Below, in pieces: positions 46,401-54,860 of a stretch of DNA of 64,000 bases. The position numbers and the translations under genes were made by a program. Location of the stretch: contig NC_088300.1 in the NCBI RefSeq assembly GCF_032854445.1, positions 38,842,458 through 38,906,457 on the forward strand, given 5' to 3'. The stretch's first letter is position 1; each line of letters begins with the position of its first letter. The stretch is from Liolophura sinensis (lineage: Eukaryota > Mollusca > Polyplacophora > Chitonida > Chitonidae). The notes under the pieces are model-generated. The model made no database searches, was not told the DNA's origin, and was given only the letters and a program-made list of their open reading frames with translations.

Positions 46401-49400
46401 GTGGTATATTCCACAAATTTAAATGAGCCTATTTAATTTATTTATTTATTTATTAAATTGGTATTTTATGCCGTAGTGAAGAATATTTCACCTATACAAC
46501 GGTGGCCAGCAGAGTTCAAAGACAAAAAAACAAGTTACAGAACGTGTGCTTACTTTGAGGAATGGTTGTGTGGCTGCCACGGCTGCAGTAGCAGCTACAG
46601 CTGCAGTGATGGCGTCAGTGTTTGCTGAGGATAGTTTAGTTTTCTCATCCTCATCATTTGATGACTTGCTGGCTTGACTCACTATTTTAGGCTGTACAAC
46701 TCGCCGAACAGGACCAGGCTTCTCAAATCTGGAAACAGAAAATAAAATCAAATGGAATCTATACATCTCCCTCAAAAAGCAAATGTAACATGTGACCTGC
46801 AAGAATCTAATATCGAGGAAAGAAGTCATGGATTTAGTTATTTGGTTTAAGGCACATGTACATATGTCATTTCATTTTCATTTCAAGGTTTTCATCACTT
46901 CTGGCTTTGGTCATTTTTATGCCGATGAATAGCTTGGCCAAAACCAAGAGAATGCATCACACTGTCATGAGTTTTCCTGCAATCCCAACTGTCTTTTCAA
47001 TGACCTTAATTCGTGTTAACCTGTGGATGGTCGTGAGTTTCCCCTGGGTTCTGCCCGGTTTCCTCCCATAATGTTGGCCGACGTTGCATAAGTGAAATAT
47101 TCTTGAGTACGGCGTAAAACACCAATCAAATAAATAAAAGTCTGAGTCTCAAAGATACTGTCTGTCAATTCTCCTGACATAAATCACCATGACAATGGCT
47201 ATAGACAGGCAGAAGTTCAATGCACTTCAGGACCAGTTTCATAAAGATGTCGTACATGAACGATGATCGCACATGTAGGCCAATGGTACAGTAACAGTGA
47301 TGGGCAAAATATCGTACGACAAATCGACAAATGTACGATAAGAAAATTATTCTACGCCGCATTGTGAAATTGGGCTCAGGGCCAGTTCAGAATTTCATTT
47401 ATATATGTATATCCTTTCCACTATAAACGCAGCAATATGGGACACAAAACAGTCCATACCACCTTGTCAACATGCAGAATATCCTGAACACAAACAAAAC
47501 AACCATCAACAAAATTTAACCCAATACAACAGTTTTATAAACGAGAACATGGAGGATGTAGTTAATACCAAACACACACACCTATTTAATACATTTAATA
47601 GGAACTCAAACTGGTTTGCTAGAAGTTGCACTGCTAGCAGAAACCCCACCTATGCAACCAAGTGCATGTGCTTCTTGCAACATACCATGGAAATCATGTT
47701 GTACAGGTGCATGTAGGTTTTGGACAGAAATGGGTTAACTTCCCAAACCTTTTGCAAGTCAAACTGGTTTGCTAGACGTTGCACTGCTAGCAGAAACCCC
47801 ACCTATGCAACCAAGTGCATGTGCTTCTGGCAACATACCATGGAAATCATGTTGTACAGGGTGCATGTAGGTTTTGGACAGAAATGGGTTAACTTCCCAA
47901 ACCTTTTGCATTCTAACATTGCCTCGGGTCTAGCCAAAATTGCTATACTTCATGGTGTGTGTCAGTAATTTTCAACTAAAGATTTTTCGATACCTTGCTA
48001 CTTAGTATTAATCTGTGGTACACTCAGTATTACTTTCTGACAATTAACATACATTTTAAACAGTAGTAAGGCTTCATAATGGCAGCTCTTCTTTAAATAC
48101 TGTATTCCTAAGACGTTTGGTTTCCTCCACTAAAAAGAAGAATGTTGGTGCCTAACTTGATACAATCAAATTCAAACAAGTGAACACATTTTCTGATAAA
48201 CTAATTTTCTGTGTGTTCTTCATCATTGATGTGCTCAGTTCATGAAAGTGTGTTGCTTTTTTTTTTTTTTTTTTGAATTAAGACCCCAAAGCTGTAAAGT
48301 GGCTACATACACGTACTAACATTATAATTTTATCAGAAGAGCTACCCACAGCTGTAAAATATTTTAATAAACTGTGAGACTTTTTATATTTACATTTCGT
48401 ATAGTGATACAGCTCCAAGACAAGACTATAAGTATAATATGTATATAAGATTGTAGCATATGTAATAATCAACAGAAAGACTGATAAAAGCTGTGTGCGA
48501 GTCTAACTATATGTTCACTTAATTTGCGTGGCTCTATAGACATCAAATCAGCTCGTTTACCGTGTGATATCACACGCTGAAAGTTGTATACAGTGCAGCT
48601 GCCAGTAAATACTGGCTTCAGGGTTAGATCTGTGGCCCTTTCTGTGTAGGCAAAACGGACGCTTCAAAAAATCAAAGGAACCATTTTTTTTAACCCAATC
48701 ATTTTTTAAACCCAAGCACCTATATTCAAACAGTCAAACAAAAATTATTAAAACTTGTGCTTGGAGTTTATCTTTCATATAAATCGATGACCGATTTCAC
48801 CATTTCTCACCAACAAAGGGGAGGTAACTCCATAATAACATGACAGTCTGACCGCTTTGTGGCACTGCTAAAGTCTCCGTGCAGAGATTAAGAAATAGTG
48901 TGTAAAAATTGGTGAAAACTAGTGAACAGGAGAGTTTGCGGTTTCAAACATATGGCTCAGTAATGGCGGGACAGAGAGCTGGGGCTAGGTAAGATATCTG
49001 CAGAAAACGTGTCAAGGGGGCAACATGCAGATATTTCAAAAAGCTGAAAGAAGGCAAGAATCAGATGATCGATCTATTGTGTAATAAAATTCAGTCTACA
49101 AGGTGAGATTATCAGTTACTGCGCACCAAAAATGAGTTGAGAAGTAGGTTTTCACAATGTTCTACAGCCCACCTACTTCCAACGAGGGCATCGGCCACAA
49201 ATGTTGATGACTTTAATACAGAGCAACCCCAATATGTGTCTATGTACTCATATAATGCATTGTGGTTTTGCTTCTGCCTTTGTCCTAGTTTTGGTGACAT
49301 GACCCAAAAACCACTCCAATTTGTCAAAAAATTAAATACAGCGCAAAGCTAAATATTATGGTGTCATTTTTTCAAATGAAAATTTCTTGCATACCCAGTA

Positions 49401-52400
49401 AATTACACACTGTTAATGACCGTCACAAAAGATAAACCGTACAGTAGTCTTTTCTCTTTTTTCAAATAAGGACCCAATTTTAAAATCCTGGATATAGCCC
49501 TGTGGGGATTTACAGACTACATATTAGCACATACATGTACCTCTTCGTAAAACGATCCTTGATGGTCTTCTGTTTGTCTGAGAGCTGACAGTGAATGATA
49601 TGCAGATCTGAAGATTGTCTGTAGCATTCAGCAGCTGACTGACCCACCACAGGGGCACCTTGTTTGAGTGCGGGCACATGCATCTGAAATGTACATGAAC
49701 AGGAACTTCATAACTAGAAAGAATAACTCATGACGACAACACAACGCTTTTATCTTGATTATGTTTTAAGCATGTTCATGCATTCTCTTTTTTTTTTTTT
49801 TTTTTTTTACATTTTTGGGCGCCTTGTTTGAAAGTCTGGACTATGCGATGTGAGATTCACTAGCAAATAAAAGCATCCATGTAAGGACGTTCTTATCGCA
49901 CCTCTCATCCCATCACATCAAAGAATTCAACAATGTGTCACGTGGCATAACTGCCCTTTTTTTTCTTCTGTATCTACACATGCTGGATATAGTGATGTTC
50001 TTGAAATATGAAGTTGTTTCTGGGCTGTACTGTATTTTATTTATTTATTTATTTATTTGACTGGTGTTTTACGCCGTACTCAAGAACATTTCACTTATAC
50101 GACGGTGGCCAGCATTATGATGGGTGGAAACCGGGCACAGCCCGGAGGAAACCCACGACCATCCACAGGTTGCTGACAGACCTTCCCACGTACGGCCGGA
50201 GAGGAAGCCAGCACGAGGCTGTACTGTACGATCATCAAAGAGTTATTCACCCTTACATACGTGTACATACTTTACCATCATCAAATAATTATTCACGCAT
50301 ATATACTTACTTTACCATCATCAAATAATTATTCATGCTTTAATACTACTTTATACTTTACCATCCTAAAAGAGCCATTCATGCTTTATATACTATAATA
50401 CTTACTTTACGATCGTTTGAATCATTCATTTACTTACTTTACCACAAGGCTGAAACTGTCCTGTGCTCAAAACATCGCTGTGCCTTGACTGGTCATCTTC
50501 TGAGTGAGACAACTCACTGGAGGGCTGAGTGGATGGGGCTGTTATTGTCACCAAGCCTCTGAGGAACATTCACGATCTCTGCTTGATCAGGTGAGTCTAT
50601 CTTCACCGACACATCTGTAAAATAAGGCAGATTAGTAGACCCAAGACTACTGTAGCAGGTATCCAGTTTGACAGCAGTACAATGAACATGTACTTGCACA
50701 CTAATTTATAGATTTTTTTTAGATTTTTTTAGATATTTTTAGATTTTTTTTAGATATTTTTAGATTTATCCATATCTAAACTTAAAACTCTGCATGAAAG
50801 ACAGGAAAGTCAGCTTTGTGCAGTTTTCTGAACAGATAGCTGTAGTAAACTTAGTAAAATACATTGCATTCTTGAGAACCTGTGTAACACCTCATCTGTC
50901 AGCCAAACCTCTTCAAATGAAGCCTGAATCAAACCAAGATACATGCACATTGGAACATCACACCTCATCTGTCAGCCAAACATCTTGAAATAAAGCCTGA
51001 ATCAAACCAAGAGACACATGTACATTGGAACATCACACCTCATCAGTCAGCCAAACCTCTTGAAATAAAGCCTGAATCAAACCAAGAGACACATGTACAT
51101 TGGAACATCACACCTCATCAGTCAACCAAACCTCTTAAAATGAAGCCTGAATCAAACCAAGAGATACATGCACATTGGAACATCACACCTCATCTGTCCG
51201 CCAAACATCTTGAAATAAAGCCTGAATCAAACCAAGAGACACATGTACATTGGAACATCACACCTCATCAGTCAGCCAAACCTCTTCAAATGAAGCCTGA
51301 ATCAAACCAGGAGATACATGTACATGGGAACATCACATTTCACAAGTCAGCCAAACCTCTTGAAATAAAGCCTGAATCAAACCAGGAGATACATGTACAT
51401 GGAAACATCACACCTCATCTGTCAGCCAAACATCTTGAAATAAAGCCTGAATCAAACCAGGAGACACATGTAAATGGGAACATCACACCTCATCAGTCAG
51501 CCAAACATCTTGAAATAAAGCCTGAATCAAACCAAGAGATACATGTACATTGGAACATCACACCTCATCTGTCAGCCAAACATCTTGAAATGAAGCCTGA
51601 ATCAAACCAAGAGATACATGTACATGGGAACATCACACCTCTTCTGTCAGCCAAACATCTTGAAACAAAGCCTGAATGAAACCAGAAGATACATGTACAT
51701 GGGAACATCACATTTCATGAGTCAGCCAAACCTCTTGAAATAAAGCCTGAATCAAACTAAGAGATACATGTACATGTGAACATCACAACTCATCAGTCAG
51801 CCAATCCTCTTAAAATGAAGCCTGAATGAAACCAGGAGATACATGTACATGGAAACATCACACCTCATCTGTCAGCCAAACCTCTGAATATTAAATCTGA
51901 ATCAAACCAGCAGGAGATACATGTGATCATCACTCCTCATCTGTCAGCCAAGGACAAGAAGTGTGAATCAAACCAGTAGGAGTTATATGGGAAAATCTCA
52001 CTTCATTAGTCAACTAACCCTCTGGACATAAAGCCCAAATCAAATCAGCAGGAGTCATATAGAAACATCCCACTTCATAGTCAGCTATCCCTGTGCACAT
52101 GCAGCCTGAATCAAACCAGCGGGAGTTATATGGGAAAATCTCACTTCATTAGTCAGCTAACCCTTTGGACATGAAGCCCGAATCAAACCAGCAAGAGGTA
52201 ATTGTATGTAAACACTATAGCCACATTGGTCGATTGACACTGTACATGTGTCATAATACATTATCATTATAAACTCAAACCAGTCTAAACTGAAAGATAG
52301 AAACCATACACCAACACCAATGCTAACGCTGACACTTTCCATGATTTAATATCATCACAACATCTTGTCTTACTTGGTAAAAGAGAGCTAAAAATGACAC

Positions 52401-53254
52401 AAAATTAAAACATGTTTCTATAGAGATTAGACGTAAAGCAATGAGACAGAATCTGGGAGTTCTATACATTTAAAGACATATCAACTTTAAGATAAAGTAA
52501 AGAAAAAGCAAAAGTGGTAAAACTATTTATTAAGTAAGCTAAAAATATGGCATAACATTTTGTCTTCTTGCCACATCATCAGGGTTTTACCTTTGGAGGC
52601 ATGTTGTCTACGGCGTGGAGACAAGAGCCTGGGGTAGGGCTGCACACTCCTGGTTCCATGTGCCACTCCTTCGTCAGATCCCGCAGCAGTTTTGGGTTTA
52701 TGGCACTCTACCACCACCACAGAGGATTCTGGCATAGAGCCTACCTCAGTCCGAGATAACAGGTCACAGATTTGTCTTTTGGTTGACAAAGCTGGAGGAA
52801 CACTAGTCACCTCCTGAGGACGATCTGATGTTTTCTCAAATGGCGATGGAATTTCTCTCACCCTTTTGCTTGAGATTCTAACCCTAGAGGAATTGCTGAA
52901 TGCAGATCCTGAAGAAACCGTTGAGTTCAACGATGGTGCCTCAGCTGATACCCTGTCAACCAAACTGGGTGACTTGATCTGAATATAAGTAGCTGAGGAA
53001 TTTGGGTGCACTTCTTCACAATTATCAACAATTTTCACAGTTCCATTTGTGCTTGAATTTTGTTTGAGAACTTCTCTAGCTCTTGTTGAGTGATCTGTTT
53101 TACTAATGCCATTCTCCATGCCGCAGCCATTGTTATTTTCCTTAGTATTAGTGCTGGCCACCTCTAATGGTGGCTGTGGGTGGGACACAGAAGATCCTCC
53201 TGTTTTAGTCAAACTTTTAACAGCCGCATCTGTCACTTGAAGAATCTCCATCAT
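40050..53254 (-). CDS. KIAA0586: TALPID3 (KIAA0586) orthologue, N-terminal part, six coding exons
   Basis: TALPID3 is a centriolar protein needed for centriole maturation, ciliogenesis and Hedgehog signalling in vertebrates. The exons, described below, join with matching phases except for two single-base frame breaks. Conserved landmarks occur in the human order: KRVREIP...VPPALS, DVSVKI, the Ala/Thr-rich AAVAATAAVAATQPFLK block, the following EILKSISDLKSEK, the coiled-coil DQLDKLQQKQLEMQ and SPLDTPSPR. With the two breaks ignored the model is about 574 aa, against over 1500 in human. The essential downstream core was not found. The divergent neighbour is TIMM9, as in human. A single NRF1-like promoter palindrome lies just upstream. 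Confidence 0.85.
40550..45690. repeat. Satellite array, 96-bp unit, about 53 copies, in a TALPID3 intron
   Basis: The unit 'tcaaaactctcattcaatca' plus 'catactatacatgtcccagt' plus 'cactaaccttctctatcatg' plus 'taaactgacttattccaggt' plus 'tcaccctactcccaca' repeats for 5.1 kb. A 94-bp variant (cattaaac for catgtaaac) is mixed in. Variant positions recombine freely, and trimer blocks of about 288 bp are recently duplicated (42682 against 42971; 42196 against 42482). On the TALPID3 sense strand each unit reads GAAG|GTTAGTGAC or GAAG|GTCAGTGAC, which is donor-like. Confidence 0.97.
45837..46038 (-). CDS. KIAA0586: TALPID3 coding exon 5, coiled coil, apparent frame break
   Basis: Strong acceptor (gattattgttccag) and donor (ATGCAG|GTAAAG). 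In the incoming phase 0 it reads AQQDLERKDG and then a stop. Shifting by one base gives the open frame MAEILKSISDLKSEKGEGAT ... DQLDKLQQKQLEMQ. In human TALPID3 the same region reads VQSDLEAK followed by TELLSKL-like sequence. Removing one base of the AAAA run (plus-strand tttt at 46015-46018) would join both parts, and the exon is then 201 nt and phase-neutral. This is likely a consensus error, but could be real. Confidence 0.78.
46434..46510 (-). mobile_element. 5'-truncated SINE-A fragment
   Basis: (ATTT)n followed by 'aaattggtattttatgccgt' and 'gaatatttcacctatacaac', stopping at 'ggtggccagcag', in the intron just 3' of TALPID3 exon 4. No clear target duplication. Confidence 0.75.
46554..46728 (-). 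CDS. KIAA0586: TALPID3 coding exon 4
   Basis: Acceptor ttctgtttccag and donor CTCAAA|GTAAGC. It enters in phase 2 (AG from exon 3 plus A gives Arg) and leaves in phase 0. It encodes RFEKPGPVRRVVQPKIVSQA, an acidic linker (NDEDEKTKLSS) and the Ala/Thr-rich TAAVAATAAVAATQPFLK, which matches the characteristic alanine-rich block followed by PLIK in vertebrate TALPID3. Confidence 0.85.
47018..47138 (+). mobile_element. 5'-truncated SINE-A fragment
   Basis: Starts at 'aacctgtggatggtcgtgag' and runs to the (AAAT)n tail. The tRNA head is missing. In the TALPID3 intron between exons 3 and 4, antisense to the gene. Confidence 0.88.
47606..47911. repeat. Tandem duplication, 153-bp unit x2
   Basis: Both copies begin 'tcaaactggtttgctaga' and end 'cttcccaaaccttttgca'. 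They differ at only a few sites, so the duplication is recent. Intronic. Confidence 0.92.
47912..49540. other. TALPID3 intron 3, no other feature
   Basis: Unique AT-rich intronic sequence. A T(20) run lies at about 48256-48275. No exon-like segment recognised. Confidence 0.5.
49541..49683 (-). CDS. KIAA0586: TALPID3 coding exon 3
   Basis: Acceptor (tgtacatttcag) and donor AAGAG|GTACAT. Enters in phase 0 and leaves in phase 2, 47 codons plus two bases: MHVPALKQGAPVV...HCQLSDKQKTIKDRFTK. The end of the exon together with exon 4 aligns in order with a human segment of the same character (GQKDALRTVLKQK). A second frame is also open over the exon but does not match the phase of exon 4. Confidence 0.8.
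50035..50216 (-). mobile_element. 5'-truncated SINE-A with TSD
   Basis: A (ATTT)n tail and the 3' two-thirds of SINE-A are present and the tRNA head is missing. A perfect 12-bp duplication, ggctgtactgta, at 50023-50034 and 50217-50228. It lies in a TALPID3 intron in the sense direction. Confidence 0.95.
50232..50437. repeat. Minisatellite starting at the TALPID3 exon 2 donor
   Basis: Degenerate 45-60 bp units built on 'acttactttaccatcatcaa' and 'ataattattcatgcttta'. On the TALPID3 sense strand 'acttacttt' reads AAAGTAAGT, the same nine bases as the real exon 2 donor (AAA|GTAAGT). Further perfect copies sit at 50305-50313 and 50400-50408, with decayed copies near 50259 and 50345. Confidence 0.8.
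50438..50614 (-). CDS. KIAA0586: TALPID3 coding exon 2, apparent frame break
   Basis: Acceptor (gccttattttacag) and donor GGTAAA|GTAAGT. From phase 1 of exon 1 it reads DVSVKIDSPDQAEIVNVPQR and reaches a stop at about 50515. The other frame, SSELSHSEDDQSRHSDVLST then GQFQPCGK, continues to the donor in phase 0, as exon 3 requires. One surplus base is implied. The CCCC run (plus-strand gggg at 50535-50538) is the natural place, giving ...DNNSP followed by STQPSSELS. With that base ignored all phases agree. An alternative weak acceptor at CAGAG (exon start 50556) would also restore frame, but drops the conserved start. Confidence 0.75.
50698..50768. repeat. Low-complexity (T)n-agat repeat
   Basis: Short units of 'tagattttttt' and 'tagatattttt' repeated about five times, immediately before the 75-bp array. 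Confidence 0.85.
50885..52195. repeat. Minisatellite, 75-bp unit, about 17 copies, in TALPID3 intron 1
   Basis: The unit 'cctcatctgtcagccaaaca' plus 'tcttgaaataaagcctgaat' plus 'caaaccaagagacacatgta' plus 'cattggaacatcaca'. The left two-thirds is homogeneous and the right end is degenerate with altered spacing. Since 75 is a multiple of 3, a 179-codon antisense frame of 25-residue repeats (51140-51679) stays open. It has stops in neighbouring units and is judged spurious. Confidence 0.95.
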
Positions 53255-53285
53255 ACATCAGCTGAAGCTTCCTCTCAAACCATAA
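52591..53285 (-). CDS. KIAA0586: TALPID3 coding exon 1 (start codon at 53254)
   Basis: Acceptor ctcttttgtttctgtcag places the exon start at 53285. The coding part begins at ATG 53254 because an in-frame TGA lies two codons upstream. Two upstream ATGs open short frames (M-V-stop, and an overlapping 13-codon frame), which might dampen translation. It encodes 221 residues, Ser/Thr-rich, ending in a basic stretch (SPRRRQHASK), with donor CCAAAG|GTAAAA in phase 1. KRVREIPSPFEKT...VPPALSTKRQ matches the extreme N-terminus of human TALPID3 (KRLREVV...VPPALS), so this protein has about 125 extra residues in front. Confidence 0.85.
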
Positions 53286-53424
53286 CTGACAGAAACAAAA
53301 GAGATGTACATCAACAAAATGTACATGAACAACAAATACAGTAGTACAATAACTAAATATATTCATCAAAAAAAACCTGAATGGCTCCCGCAGAAAGATG
53401 CATGCTGGATAACATACTCCTTAC

Positions 53425-53540
53425 GGCGCATGCGTATCTCTCTACTTTTTGCTTTACAATACTGCCACCACTAGTAAATTCTGTACCAAAATCTTGAACA
53501 CTGAGGGCACAGTGATGAGGCAGGAAGTGATGTCAGAAAA
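53425..53540 (-). promoter_or_regulatory. Putative TALPID3 5' UTR exon and promoter
   Basis: A donor-like GCGCC|GTAAGG (minus strand) ends a candidate non-coding exon at 53425, leaving a 139-nt intron before 53285. The palindrome GCGCATGCG at 53426-53434 matches the NRF1 consensus core, and an ETS-like CAGGAAGTG lies at 53521-53529 on the plus strand. NRF1 and ETS sites are typical of CpG and bidirectional promoters and of nuclear genes for mitochondrial proteins, so TIMM9 may share it. The transcription start is not visible directly. Confidence 0.45.
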
Positions 53541-53910
53541 CACAAACAATCCATCTCAACCTTTGTATCTAACAATACTTTATACACATGCATTCTCTTT
53601 ATCTAGAGTAGGTACAACATGATTCTAGTCAAAACCTAAAACAATTTTATTGATTAATGCTGATTAAATAGTTCCACAGAAGGACACATGTGATGAGGCT
53701 AAGCTTAAACAAGCCTACACCCATCTGAAAGGCTCCAAAGGTCAAGCTTGCCTAGTGGTGGCTTTGATGTAAAGCGAAAGGTAGAGAGCTAAGGATGCGC
53801 TGTGAGGAGTATGGCTGGATAGAACAAGAAGCCAAACTGGTAAACAGATGTACTTATTAAAATTATTTATATAAAGGTACAAACAAAATATAAAGATTTT
53901 TTTCACTGAT

Positions 53911-53975
53911 AAAAGTGAAATGTCACATAGTTCGATATCACCTCTGTTCTTGCATTTTTGATATTTCACATCCAG
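53911..53975. mobile_element. MITE-like end, second copy of the 6813-6872 family
   Basis: Words 'aaaagtgaaatgtcaca', 'gatatcacctctgttcttgc' and 'tttttgatatttcacatcc' parallel 6805-6872 in order and spacing. Inverted gtgaaat/atttcac motifs suggest a small DNA element. Confidence 0.4.
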
Positions 53976-54371
53976 CAGCCCAGTTCATCATCACCTGTAC
54001 ACCTAGATTTTGTATTTATCCACCAAAAATTAATGCAGCATCTACATGTATATTAAATACAAAGCAACTGAAACTATACCTCAGACTCAATAGTCACGCT
54101 TAATACGGGTAAATTTTTTGCGGCAAACATACAGAAACCTAGCAATCAGGTTGTCATGGCAGCTGTGGAAAAGGATAAATGTGAGGTTCAACATGCATGT
54201 ATTGTCACTTCTAAATTTATGTTTCTGCCAAAAGCACAGACTGCATTTGAGACACAAAACAATTTCAGAGGCAAAACAATTTGAGTTGCCAGGACATGAA
54301 TTTCGGAGATAATTATTTCTTACATATACATGAAGGAGGTTGGTACAGAGTAAGCATAGGGTTTACGGACT

Positions 54372-54456
54372 GAATTTGAGCACCTACACCTATGTTCACA
54401 AGGAAAGAGCCCGCAGAATTTGAGCACCTACACCTATGTTCACATGGAAAGAGCCA
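54372..54456. repeat. Tandem duplication, 44-bp unit x2
   Basis: 'gaatttgagcacctacacct' plus 'atgttcaca.ggaaagagcc' occurs twice in direct succession. Confidence 0.85.
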
Positions 54457-54609
54457 GCATCTATAACAGCCCCAGACCAAGATAGTAAGTCATTACTGAT
54501 GAACAGTATCTATAGTATGGATAATCAAGTTGTAGCCAAGAAATTGGCTGTGAATGTTAAACAATGGGTCAGCCAAGTCTAGTTCACAGCAGAGAGAATG
54601 CCCACAGTA

Positions 54610-54850
54610 TTTTATTTATTCATTCGATTGGTGTTTTATGCCGTACTCAAGAATATTTCACTTATGCAATGGCGGCCAGCATTATGGTGGGAGGAAACCG
54701 GGCAGAGCCCGGGGGAAACCCAGGACCACCCGCAGGTTGCTGAGAGACATTCCTATGTACGGCCGAAGAGGAAGCCAGCATGAACTCACAGCCACCGCAT
54801 TGATCAGAGGCTCCTGCGTCATTATGCTGCGCTAACCCACTGAGCCCCAC
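54610..54850 (-). mobile_element. SINE-A, near full length, with TSD
   Basis: Reverse SINE-A from tail to head (ctgcgctaacccactgagcc). Box B is lost through a small deletion between 'agccagcatga' and 'actcacagcc'. A perfect 10-bp duplication, gcccacagta, at 54600-54609 and 54851-54860. Confidence 0.93.
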
Positions 54851-54860
54851 GCCCACAGTA

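Noticed and set aside
54598-54856. Frames inside SINE-A on both strands (also at 24483-24686, 39537-39756 and 36200-36442)
   Set aside because: They are translations of the SINE body and recur wherever SINE-A or SINE-C is inserted.
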